Positions 38,461 through 50,300 of a stretch of DNA of 64,000 nt are shown here, piece after piece (position 1 is the first letter of the stretch; every line of letters begins with the position of its first letter). The notes under the pieces are model-generated. The model worked only from the letters and a program-made list of their open reading frames with translations, was not told the origin of the DNA and made no database searches. The DNA lies in contig CM057337.1 of NCBI GenBank assembly GCA_030015575.1, positions 380,703,582 through 380,767,581 of the forward strand. The letters are read 5' to 3'. A program made the position numbers and the translations under genes. Source of the DNA: Agapanthus africanus. Its lineage: Eukaryota; Streptophyta; Magnoliopsida; Asparagales; Amaryllidaceae.

Positions 38461-40770
38461 GTCGGGTCAATGGTCGCTGCCAAAGAGAGAGAGAAAAGAA
38501 ACACTCAGCATGCACTCTAACCTAGATCAGAATGGTTACCAATTTATCTAATCTGGAATCCTCCCACTGTACCTCAAATTCTCCTCCAAACCTGAAAGAA
38601 GAATTAGTCGGGGTCACCCGAGGAGTAAACTAACTCATCAGTGGGAATCGGGATCCAACTCTCATCGCATGACAACGTGACGGAATCCGCTCACGTCATC
38701 ACACTCCAGAAGGTATGCGCATATCTGGCAAGTTTCAATTCTTTTGAAACTCCCGATGTGATTTCTGCCCCATGCTCTTATGACCTTGGCGTGAGGTCAA
38801 AATATCATAAGTCACATGTCAAGTTCTGCCCATCATTTCCAGGTTAATTTGAATCCACCCGTACATACCCTTGACGTAGGCCAAAATAGTAGTACGACTG
38901 TCCCAAACCAACGCATCTATCTATGCAACAGATAAATACCCGGCAGCTACCAAACACTATGCCTTGGCGTGAGGTCAAAATACATAGCTTGAATACTACC
39001 GAATATTTAACTGAAATGATGGAGGGCTACGAATGGTTTCTGGCGAAAACCTTTAACGTAATGAACTTGATATCGTTGAAGGAACGGATAGCTTTTTAGA
39101 AAATATAGTGACGAAAACCTTTGCTAAAGAGGTCACTCCCGGTGAAGGGATCTCGGCTCTTTCCCCGTAGAATGAGGTGCAGGATATTCCAACTGAATAC
39201 CACGGTGCAAAGCAAAAGTAATCGGCTATAGTGAAGTTAATGCCCTGACGCAAACTTTTTGTCCAAGGGGTCACTCCCGGTGAAGGGATCTCGGCCCTTG
39301 CCTCGTCGACTGAGGAGCAGGATATTCTAAATGAATACCACGATGCAAAACAAAAGTAAACGTCCTTGCAATAACAGCTTTTTGAAAAGTGTTCCAACAA
39401 CATCAGATTAGGTTTGTTTTAACTTGCATTGATCCGAATCAATGCAGTCCCATCAATTGATCACACCAAAAAGAACGAAAATATACTGATGTACGTATAT
39501 GCCATCCGCATTCGCCACTGGGTCCCGTCATCACCCGTTAGGTTAGCTAACTAACGGCAGAGCGGGGACTGGACTAGCGCGGATGAAAAACATATACAAC
39601 ATCTACTAATATATATACCAATATATAGTATTTCGCTCAAGGCGTGAAAAGAAATGCAACATCACAGAAATGTACAGCATCACAGAACAATACAGATATC
39701 TGGGATCCCCGGGTTTCACAGAGCCACTACTGAAACCCGACATTCCCCTGGTCGTGTGGATAGCCTGTGCAATGAAATCCTAGACCCCTACGGGCGCGGC
39801 AAGTCACCCGCCAAAACCTGAAGCGAGGCAGCCCCCTTCAGCGCCGTGAATGGACCACCCAGCACTTCACGGAATCCGGCAACTTGGGCACCCCTCCTGG
39901 GTCAACCTGTACCCCATACGAGTGCGGCGAATAGCCCGCCAATCCTAGAGTGAAGCCCCCTCCGTCTCAATGCCATGAGATGCGGGCTTGTTGCCCTCCA
40001 GAACCCGGCTATCCGTGCACCCCTCCGCGGGGCAATCCAAGTACAGAAAGTAAAATATACATATACCGGGTACATCGACCGCAACCAGGTCGTGCCCCAA
40101 AAGAATAATACAAACAGGCAGTGACGGCAGTCCACATGTCGGACGCTCGCCCCGCAATATCAAATGTACATAATACAACTACACTGTACTAGCATTGCAT
40201 CCAGGCTATCCCCCACGACCGATCCGCAACATCACAGCAAATACATAGAACATCAACGTGAAAGTCACGTTCGCAAATCCGTCTAACCGGGCTATAGCAG
40301 TTAGACCGGATTTACCGATCGAGTGACATTCACGGTCACAGATATAATGTAAATACTGTGAAAAATGTGTTTAAAAAATTTCCGATTGATCAAACAATTA
40401 ACAAGTGGGCCCCAAAGAAAACTGTAGCACTCACAGAAACAATTGGCCCAACTTTAATATTCCAAAGCCCATATTTTAATCCCAGAAGGCCTCTGTAAAA
40501 AAATGGTGAAGTGATGTGAATAGTGCGCGGCGGAAGGGCCGCACAAAGGGGGTTTTCGCGGCGGTTCCGCGCTCCAACTGTGGAGTTACTTCGTCAAATT
40601 TTTACAGAACTCTTAGATTTTCCAGTACATCAATATTTTACAACCTGAAAAATTTTTCGAGACCAAAAATTTTCAACAGAAACTGTCGTGGGCAAATACG
40701 GGTTTTTGGACATTTCGATCGATCGGAACTGAAAAACACATTACACAAAACTAGACTAAGTTAATGGCGA
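38461..40770 (-). other. Element F 5' leader
   Basis: About 2.3 kb and better conserved relative to A than is F's pol. It keeps the three hairpin motifs (38786-38800, 38871-38884, 38964-38978), the long stem (38930-38946 with 38996-39012), a pair of 138-bp tandem units (from about 39109 and 39247) and the inverted CGTTAG/CTAACG element (near 39535-39560). Confidence 0.8.
39109..39370. repeat. 138-bp leader tandem repeat, element F
   Basis: Two units with GGTCACTCCC at 39131 and 39269 and GAAGGGATCTCGGC after each. The same pair, same period, occurs in C (55640 and 55778) but not in A or B. Confidence 0.8.
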
Positions 40771-40783
40771 GGCTCTGATACCA
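40771..40783 (-). other. Element F primer-binding site, tRNA-iMet
   Basis: ggctctgatacca, identical to that of element A, one base from the 5' LTR. Confidence 0.9.
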
Positions 40784-40784
40784 C

Positions 40785-42999
40785 TGTAAGTGCACGGCGG
40801 CGCCCCGGCCGTCAATCCGACGCCGGAATGCGGAAGCGGTGAATAACTTAAATTTTGCGGACTTTGCAAACCGCCACCACCGCGCACTTTAACCGGATCG
40901 TAACCATTAAACTAGTCTAAGCTAACTAGAAGATGGGTTAGAGATATACCGACGATCCAAGTCCTCCGGTCTTCATCTCCACTCTGATCTCCTCGCGGGA
41001 TCTCCATCGGTCTCCTCCTCGTCGGAAAGGGCACCACATCGCCTGCGTCTTTTACGGGCTCCCGCCTCAATACCGAGGCAACTCGGGCATGAAGCCGGCA
41101 ACTCGACATGCCCAAGAAGTGCTGTAGAGTGTGGTGTAGAACGTCTATGTCTCTTTTGGGGTTTTGGAGTTGCCTTTAGATGGAGGGAAGAATGAAACTT
41201 TGGAGGCAAAAGATGCTATCATTTTTGCAAGGAAATGAGATGAACAAATGAAGCACCAAATTGAATCTCTCATTTTTCTCTCCTTTTTAAGTTGTGGCCG
41301 GCCAAGTCTTTTTTTTGAAAATGGTGGAGGAAAAAACAAACTAAATCATATGAGGGATTTGATGGTAGTAGAACACAAGTGGTGACCACATCAAGGGACA
41401 AGAAAGCATACACCATGCTTCATATCAAATCCAACCATACCCTTTCATGTCACAATAAAGCAAAAGCATGGAGCAAGATATCATAATCAATAGTTTTGCA
41501 AGAAACCCCCTCCACAAAGATTATTTGCACAATTGCAAATAACCCCCTCCATCGGAAAAGTCCGGCCGGGAAAGAACAAAGGAAAACCGGCCGGAACGGA
41601 ATGCAAACTGGCAACTCTAGAAAACTGGTCCCGTAATAAATTACAGGAAAACCCCGATACTGTGCATACACACCCGCATCTGTATTCCGTACGGATACAA
41701 ATGCAAAAAGACAAAATCTACACTGTACTAAACTAGGACCGGCTTAAACCAAAGCCGGCTAGTATTATCCGTTCGATCCTGATCCGTGCAATACCGCACG
41801 TATCTGATCGAACCCTGCCATATACCTATACGGCTACTAGTACAAACCGTCCGATCCTGATCCGTGCAATACCGCACGTATCTGATCGGACCCTGCCATA
41901 TCTCCATACGGCCTCTACAGCGTTTCGCCCGAAAGCTGAGTAACTGAAAGTGTGGTGGACTCTAAAGACTCGTCAATACTATGGCTGTGGATTTAACCAC
42001 TAGCCTGTCAGAGGTATAAGCCAATACATAACGGGCCACCAGCTATTGACTAAAAGGGACGTCGATGAGCGAACTCATCCTGACACCCTACTGAGCCTGT
42101 CAGTGACAATATCCGTGCAGTCCGGTCCGTTCGTCTATGAGTATCGCATGGCGGGCCTAGGGAGTTGGTAAAAGTCAGACCCCCAAAAGCGGTACAAGTC
42201 GTGTCGGAGTGTAGCCCAGAACACCCTGAGATACTACTGGAATACCTACCAGTAAATCTCCTTGCCTTGGCCAAGGACTTTGTGTAATGGCTCTCCTAGA
42301 CACAGCACGACCTCACCCCCAATACCGGGAGAGACGAACCCCTGAAGATACGCTCACTGCCCCCATGTGGCTCGGGACTGTACCCAACTAAAACCTGTTT
42401 GCACGACTCCTTTGAGCCGTGGTAGGGTAGTAATCAAAGTACAGTGGGAACTCACACGAGACAAATGACGATCCCCAGGTCGATGAACTAACCTGCACAC
42501 ATGTCACCAGGGAACTGCCATCTGACGTCTGGTATATCACCAACTAGCATGTTCCCGGCGAGTCCTGTCCGGTGTACTCATAACCCAATGAGCACCTGTA
42601 TACATCTTAGGTGATCCAACTGACACCGGTGGCTTGTGAGACCGGCCACCGCCCCTCGTCGGGGTCTCGACTGTATACACTAGTCTACTAATGGAGTATC
42701 GATGCCCGGTCTCGAAACTCCCACGACTAGCGACCTTTAAGGATATGCTTGTAGACCCCCAGCTCCCACTTATATGATCGCCCTCATACTGCTGGTGGTC
42801 AAGCAAGAATCCTAGGGGCTCTATCAACGTGTAATAGCGACGTGTCATGTCACCTAAAGCAGTACACGATGATAAAGGTAAACCAGATAGCATACTATCA
42901 TCTCGAGTAAGACTGTCCTACCGGGATAGGTCCTCCCTCAATCATTACAATCACGTACCTGTGACCTAATAATTGACTCTGAGGGCACTATCTCCAACA
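40785..42999 (-). repeat. Element F 5' LTR (2215 bp)
   Basis: TGTAAGTGCACGG at 40785 to CTCCAACA at 42999. Same length as the 3' LTR; five differences seen. The 78-bp tandem duplication is at about 41759-41911. Confidence 0.92.
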
Positions 43000-43496
43000 A
43001 TGCCCATTGTTTAGTTTAAATAAAAATAGGCTTTTATATGTTAAGTTGATCATATGCATTCATATATATATATAAATATATATCGCTATGTTATAGTTGT
43101 TAGAACACTGCACAGTTATCGACGAGTTATGCTGCGCATGCACCTATTTACATGTTACACTACACCTATGATATTTCTTTTACTTATGTCTGAGATTCTT
43201 CTTTGAGTATAGTATTAAAAATTGTGCATTTATTTCGGCTGTCAGCATCGTTACTCCCAACTAGGGATGTAACCAAATTAAACACTTTATAATTGTTTTT
43301 TTCATTATGTTATTAGGATTTTACTGTTTAGATCATAATACTTACAAACCGTGATTTTTTACTTTAAAACTATGTTTTCTTACAATTCCGCAAAAAGTGT
43401 TTTTGATCTTGGTTTTTGGCTTACTTGGATTGTGTAGAAATCTTTAGTTATTATACAATTTAACTGCCGGTCACATCAAAATTTTGGGTCGTGACA

Positions 43497-44928
43497 CTTG
43501 ACCTTAAGGAACTTAGACTTGAACGGTGGGGGGGTATTACACCCGAACTTTCAATCCATAGGTTGACCCTGATTGATGGAGTAGGTAGGTTGAGTAGAGT
43601 GACGTACCGTACGTATGTTCCGCGGTATATTTACGATACGATACTCCACTTAAGAAACCTTAGGATGTACACATTTTGAAATATGTGATTCTCTTCATAC
43701 CCATGATTATACATCCATTTGAGATCCTTGATTCTATCCGTTCCATGATCATACTCTCATTGATGATGTTCCTTCTTATGATTATGTATCCATTCTGGAT
43801 CTGTCGTTTCCTTTCATCCCTTTGATCCGTTTTCATCGATACTCGATTGAGGTTCCTGTCACCATGTTTGAGCGTAGATTGTGCTGCCGCTAGTGTATGG
43901 TCAAGGAGGGCTCGTCTGGTACGAGGGCTGACCATTGTGTTCTCTGATGATATGGGAATGTCTCGATGTAGTGTTGTATTGTGTCCTCTTGTTGAGGCGA
44001 GTGCTTGGTTTTGTACCGGGTGATCGGGCCATTTATAGAGGCTGCTTGTTCTGAGAAGACTGTTGATGTACAACCTGCCTCAGAGATAGTGATGTCGTCT
44101 ACCGTGCAGACAGATGACCCGGCTGTTGCTGAGATTGATGTGATGTCGCTTCCAAACTTTACGTGCTGAGATCGCTGGAGCTTCCAGGCAGAGATGCAAC
44201 AGATGATAGCTAGTCTATCCCGAGTTGAGAGACGAAGGCGATTTGTCAGATTGATGCGCCGACACAGGCCCAGTTGAGTTGAAGATTTCCAGTGTGGAGG
44301 GTCTTACTCAGATCTAGAGCAGACCGATCCAGAGATGACCGTTGATGTTTCGTATTTCCTGGAGGATTGAGGCATTGTTGAGCATGCGGACGAAGGGTAT
44401 TCATGTGTCGTCTAGGCGAAGTTAAAAAGTTCGAACGAATGTCCGAAACCCATTTTTCCAAGTCTAAGTATTCGATGGAACATGCAGGTAATTTTGTGGA
44501 CCCTCTAGAAGAATGAAACCCTAACTCGATATAATGACCATGGAACCGCTTCTGAACCTTAGGGTTTGCAGAAGTTCAACGGTGCCATCAGTGAGGCTTG
44601 GGTTTGCCCTTCTACGGTTGGTCCGTAGCTACTGTGGCATGTAATGGATATTATTAGACTGTGCTCAGGTGTTGAGCTTTCGGAGAATTATGGGACTTTG
44701 ACGAATCGATCAAAAAGTTTGACGTCGTCCGAATATCATGTGATAAGAGATCAGCAAGCTGACTAGCTTCGGATAGAGGACCTCACCCAGATGTGTTGCG
44801 AGTTGATCGAGAGCGGACGAGTGTTGAGTATTCTTCCGATGGTTGGGACGAGTTCCCGAGGACGTGTTCGCCCAGATATCTTCTATAGAGTGATGATGAT
44901 ACCGAGCTCGTAAATTCGAGTCCGTGTG
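43497..44928 (+). mobile_element. Gypsy leader/gag-side fragment next to element G LTR
   Basis: Plus-strand sequence homologous to D's interior 5' part (26612-27660 reversed). It follows directly after the G LTR end at 43496. No primer site is seen. With the pol end at 1958-2908 left of the same LTR, the order is pol - LTR - gag side. It runs until the LTR of element C at 44929. No long frame; fossil with many breaks. Confidence 0.7.
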
Positions 44929-47030
44929 TGTTAGGTCCACGTTACCCACCCCGGTTCTTTCGGGGTGGCGGAATAGGTAAAAATCAAAATTTTCTAACTC
45001 GGTAACATGGACCATCCATGAAGGATCTTTGCTAAACAAAAACTAACAAATAAATTACAAGTTTTAGCTACTATGTAGAATGGTTACACCTAGGTCTTGA
45101 ACTCCTTCTCTTCTTTTTATGGTTCTCCTCCTTGCTTGTTCCTTGTAGTGGTTTGAACGGCTTCTCCTCCTCGTCTCCTCTTTGCCGTAGATGGATCCAC
45201 CCGAGGGCCTCGAACTTGAGCTCCTATCTCAACCTAGAGATAACTAAGGTGCTTAGTTTGCTAAACCTAGAACCTTAGAATGAGTAGAGAAGAGTTGTGG
45301 TGGTTTTGTCTCAAAAATTTATGATTTCCAACTCATGGAACACTTGAACTTTGAGAGAGGAAGAGAGAGAGCTTTCTTTCAAGAGAAAGAAAGAATATGA
45401 TAGAATGAGCTGTCATCTTGCAACCATGCTCACATATTTGGAATAATGATGATAATAATAATAATTAAGAATTGTGATGGTTAGTTTTTGAATGACCTCT
45501 ATCATTACATTCATTTAATGCATTTTGCAATGAACAAAAAGCATCTTTGAAAAGAAATGATGCTGGTCAACAAGTCCACAATGGTCAACCGGTCAACAAA
45601 GTCAACAAGTCAACAACCCTTACCATAGCTCAATTATCCTTAATTAATAATATTAACCATATTCCCCATTCTCATTAGGGTTTGGAAAAAGTCAACGGTC
45701 AACAAGTCAACCAAAGTCAAATGGTCAACAACCCTAATGAGAATCCTCTGCCTCTGCCTTAGTCAACTGTGCATACACACCCGCATCCGTGTTCTGAGGA
45801 ACACGAATACACTGAGACAAAACCAATCCCAAAACAAATACTAGAATCTGGCTTAAACCAAATCCCTCTAGTAATAACTGCCCGGACACCAAATGTGCAC
45901 AAGTGCGCGGATGTGAACGAACCCCGTCGCAAAACTATGCGACCTCTACTCTGTATTGCCCAAATGCGAGTAACCCTCTGTGCGGGACTCTAAAGGCTCG
46001 ACACTAACTTGGTAGTGGGTTTAACCACAGTCCGCAAGCGGTACTAGCTGTACGTAACGGTCCCCAGGTAGATGCCGACAAGAAGACTGATGAGGTGAAC
46101 CCATCCGAACTCCTACTGAGCCTGAATGTGACAATCTCCATACAGTCCGGTCTGTTCGTCTAAGAGTATCGCATGGAGGGCCTAGGGGGGCGATAAACGT
46201 CAGTCCCCTAACAGCGGTACAAGTCGTGTCGGAGTGTAGCCTAAAACACCCTGAGAATCTACTGGAAAATCTACCAGTAATTCTCGCTTGCCCTGGGCAG
46301 GGACGACAATGTGTAATGGCTCTCCTAGATACAGCGTGATATCAAGTCCTAATACTGGGAGAGACGAATCCTGTCTAACCGTCACTGCCTCCAAGTGCTT
46401 CGGGACTGCACCCAACAACTACCTGTTTGCACGACTTGTAGAGCCGTGGTAGGGTAGTAATTTAAGAACAGTGGGAACACACTCGAGGAGAAGTGACAGT
46501 GTCAAGTCAGCGGACTAAGCAGTACTCATGTCACCTGGGAACTATTAACCGACGATGGGTATAATAGCAACCAACAGTTCCCGATGAGTCCTGTCCAGTG
46601 TACTCGTAAACTAACGAGCATCTGCATACTATCTCCATTACGACGTACTGATGGCTGTGGGACAGACCATCTCCCCTGCTGGGAAGAGAAGCGTATGCAC
46701 CAGTCTACTCTGGAGTATCGATGCCCTGTCTTGATAATTCTACGACTAGGGACCAAAATAAGGATGTGCTTATAGACTACCCAGCCCCCAATAGTGTGAT
46801 CGCCATCACAACGCCGGTAGTCAAGCAAAGATCCTAAGGGCTCCATCAATATGTTTTTAGCGATATGTTAAAAGAAACATATACACATATTAAGATAGAA
46901 ACAAACCAAGTAGCATACTACTATATCGAGCAAGATTGTCGTGAACCCGTATATATATCCCAAGTCTCCAAAATGTATTTTACAAACTAGTACTACACAA
47001 TAATGGCCTCTAGGGCATACATATTCAACG
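44929..47030 (-). repeat. Element C 3' LTR (2102 bp)
   Basis: TGTTAGGTCCACG at 44929 to the end beside the polypurine tract at 47031. Shares the A/B LTR core. Carries about ten W-box cores and a perfect 15-bp inverted repeat containing teloboxes (45668-45682 with 45730-45744). Confidence 0.85.
45566..45766 (-). promoter_or_regulatory. Expanded W-box array and inverted telobox pair in element C LTR
   Basis: GTCAA cores begin at 45566, 45583, 45592, 45601, 45609, 45691, 45698, 45706, 45716, 45724 and 45762. Five of them lie in the loop of a perfect inverted repeat, ATTCTCATTAGGGTT at 45668-45682 with its complement at 45730-45744. Most are TTGACC/TTGACT in element sense. Confidence 0.55.
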
Positions 47031-47307
47031 ATCTCCCACTTGGACTAAAGGCCAGTAATTGGTGTACCGCATACCCAACGTCTGCACTGAGGTCTGCTGC
47101 TGGCGAACTGCATACCCAATAGCTCAAAAAGTCGCTCGAACTGTGTTTGAGGGACGACCTTTGTGAATGGATCCGCCGTGTTGTCTTTTGTGTCCACTCC
47201 CCGTACCTCGATCTCCTGGCCATCAATGATCACCCTGATCAGGTGATACCGCCTTAAGATGTGTCTGGATTTCTGATGGGACCTTGGTTCCTTCGCTAAA
47301 GGTATAG

Positions 47308-50300
47308 TGTAACGTTTTAAAAATAATTAAATAAATAATTAAATAAATAAAATTGTTTAAGTGAATTTTATGATTTTCGGTAAAGCAAAATGTATTTTTC
47401 GTAAAATCAAACCGCAATTGTTTTTCATTATAAATTCAAAAAAATACCTATTTAATTATGTAATTACTAGTAAATAGTGTTTATTTATCCACTTATAAAT
47501 TTTTAGTTTAATAAAATATTTTTCCTAAATTAATTATTTTAAATATTAACATAAGCTTTATTTTTACACTAAATTAGTGTAAATTATAAATTTAAATGGT
47601 TTTAATTTGTAAAAATGAACCATGGCATGTTAGAAATTAGTGTGTATCATGCAAAATTTATTTGCAAATTTTTCCTAATTTCTAGAGCTTTCTTGAGTTG
47701 CTATAGTAAATAAATAAATACATGAAAAGACTTTTAATGATGTTTCTCTTCTTGAAACTTCCACACACTTTGCACACTCTCTTCTTTCTCTCACTCTCCT
47801 CACTTAGGCCGGCCACAACCTCAACCATGGCAGCACCTCCATTTTCCACCTCTTTTTTATTCAAAAATGATCAAAAATACATCAAAAATTCCATTAAACT
47901 TCCACAAAATCCTATTTATTTCATACCCTTTATTCCTTACTCATTTTTACATGGATTTTGGAGATGGAAAGCATGCATTTTGGAGGCTCATTTCTAGTTT
48001 GGATTTCATATTTTGGGAGGTATAATTTCCTTCTTTTGATTTATTGTTTTAAATGTTCATTTAAGCTTAATTAGATTTAATGAATTAGTTCTATGTTCAA
48101 TTTTAAAAATTCAAGTTAGGGTTTCTAAATTCAAGTTATGATTTTTGTTAATTATTTAGGGTTATAATAGTTAGTTTAACATTTTTGGATTTGGAAAATA
48201 TTGCATGATTGTTGAATTGTAAATTTTTCATTGAAAATGGTTTAAATTAGGAAATTTTGCTAACTAGGTTTCTATAAAACCTAATTATTGGTGAAATAAA
48301 TCTCAATTAATATTAGTAATACTAGATTTTGGTCTTAATAAGAGTATTAACTTGTTGGTGGAAAGAAAAACCTAGTTTGATTGCTAGTTTCTATGGATAA
48401 TTGATAATTGTGATAAAAATTGCTAATTTTGTAAACTAGATTTTAGAAATTTCTATATAAATGAGATTAAAAATATAATTATGGTTTTATTATATCACTA
48501 TTATCATGAATTGTAGTTTAAGACATTAATTCATGCGAAATCATGTTTTGTGGCGGAATTGTGGTATTTTGCTTTAAAATGTTGAAAATTGTTAAAAGAT
48601 GCAAACTAGAAATTTCAAATCAATACAAAATTGTGTAATAAAAATATGGTAATGGTTTCTATAACTTAGTTATGTTATTTAATGAATATTATGACCATTA
48701 GTTTCATTAAACGTCAAGTTTTGAAGTAAAACGGTGAATTTACTTTTTCAAGGTTTTCGGAATTAGATGATTTGATCGATTTTAGGGTTCCGATGATTTG
48801 AACCAAGTTTTATATTATAAGTAATGGGTTTTGAAACTACGGGTTGTTTATTGGTTTTACCTCGATCAATCGGCGTTTGTACGCCGATATCGAGCGGTAT
48901 TTGGTTCTTTTGCGTGGACGGGACATAGGTTTTAACCTGTGCTTGTTCTTCGTATCGTTTGACTTTTGTATGTGATTCGGTTTACGATACTATTTATATG
49001 ATTGCATCTAGGTACCCTCACGTGGACTGCGGGCGATGAAGAGGAGGATGGCGACACTGTCTTCGGCAGACATGGACCAGGTGAGTAGATGCATATCTAC
49101 GGGGAGAAGTCGGGTGGATGGCGTTTAGCACCCCTGCAACGTAGAATAGGAATAGTACTTATTGACATTAGGAAACCAGACGTGACCCTAGTAGGACCCT
49201 AGTATTGACCCTAGGTTGGACTAGACCGATTTAGGAAAACCATATCAGAGGATGAGTACCTAGGAAGAGATTCGTAGGTTTCAGATAGAAACACACCCAC
49301 GCACACACTGAAACTCGACATGGGGTACGTGTATGTGGATATATATAGAACTAGGTATAGGTATATACATTTATATACAACACGTATAGGTGATTCATTG
49401 ATGTGATATGATATCCGAGTTATGATGAAACAGTATAACTGGGCTCGATGCCGTGATTCTTGACTATACAGTCGTAATAAAGTGTTAGCGGATCATTAGA
49501 GAATGAGATAATGAACTTGAATATATAAATTACAAAGAGTGGTGGTAATATTGATGTACATGGGACGCTAGAATAGTACTCGGACTGTAACTTGTGACTG
49601 ATCACGATCTGATATATGTATAACTTGATTACGACATTATATTGGTGTGACCTGATACCGATATCATATAAGTATGACCTAGTCACAATATGATACATAC
49701 GACATTATACGAATGAAGAGACACCTAGGAGATACTTGACCGTACCCCGACATTGGGATGCCGTACGATGGATTTTACCGTACGAGGCTTAGATTTGATG
49801 ATTGATCCGCACTCTTGATTCGAGGAAGCCGTACTACGTACGTGACGCTATTGAGGCGGGATCGCCGACTATTAGAGATAATGATTCAGACCTTAGGTAG
49901 ACTCTAGTTTCTTACTGACTAGTCTATTAGGTTTAGTTCCTTAGGATGTTAGATGGACACTGGTTTAGGTTCGACTCACATAGTGGTAGTTGTACTCGTA
50001 TCTCGCAGAGGAGTGGATAATGCACATCTGTATTTACATTCATACTGTAATCATCATGGTGCATGTTCTTTTATATGTTGCTATAATCAGTATAAACTTT
50101 ACCTGTTAGGACACCAGCACCATTACCGATGATGCGCATATTCCACGCACACTTATTTGCCGGCTCACACACATCATCATCGGTAATTGCTATGTCACGT
50201 ACACTTTAGATCATATTATCTTTTATTGATAGAATCAGTTAACAACTAAACCGATATAATATTGTGATCACTCTCTGATGTTAAGTATAAGACATGATAT

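Larger units (their letters stand above)
32832..42999 (-). mobile_element. Element F: very young copia element with decayed coding region
   Basis: 10,168 bp with perfect TSD ATGCC (32827-32831 and 43000-43004). LTRs 32832-35046 and 40785-42999 are both 2215 bp and differ at only five positions by eye, two of them adjacent. Polypurine tract and primer site are intact. In contrast the 5.7-kb interior has no open frame longer than about 120 codons on the minus strand; copia pol relics are seen in the expected order but with many breaks. The LTR sequence is a subfamily distinct from A, B and C. LTR identity implies insertion within about 0.1 My, so the decay predates the last move. Confidence 0.92.
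2950..43496 (+). mobile_element. Element G: gypsy LTR (~1.83 kb) split into three parts by D and F
   Basis: The LTR begins TGTAACATTTTG at 2950 and ends GGTCGTGACA at 43496. Its three parts are 2950-3670, 32207-32831 and 43000-43496 (about 1833 bp after leaving out the target duplications). D entered at 3670 (TSD GTATT both sides) and F at 32831 (TSD ATGCC both sides). The ends resemble those of the longer D-type LTRs (TGTAAC...GTCGTGACA), but the body is less than half as long, so G is a relative and not the same family. As host of two other insertions it is the oldest layer seen. Confidence 0.8.

Noticed and set aside
32832-42999. F as an ancient dead element, judged from its coding region
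   Set aside because: LTR identity of about 99.8 % and a perfect TSD show a very recent insertion.
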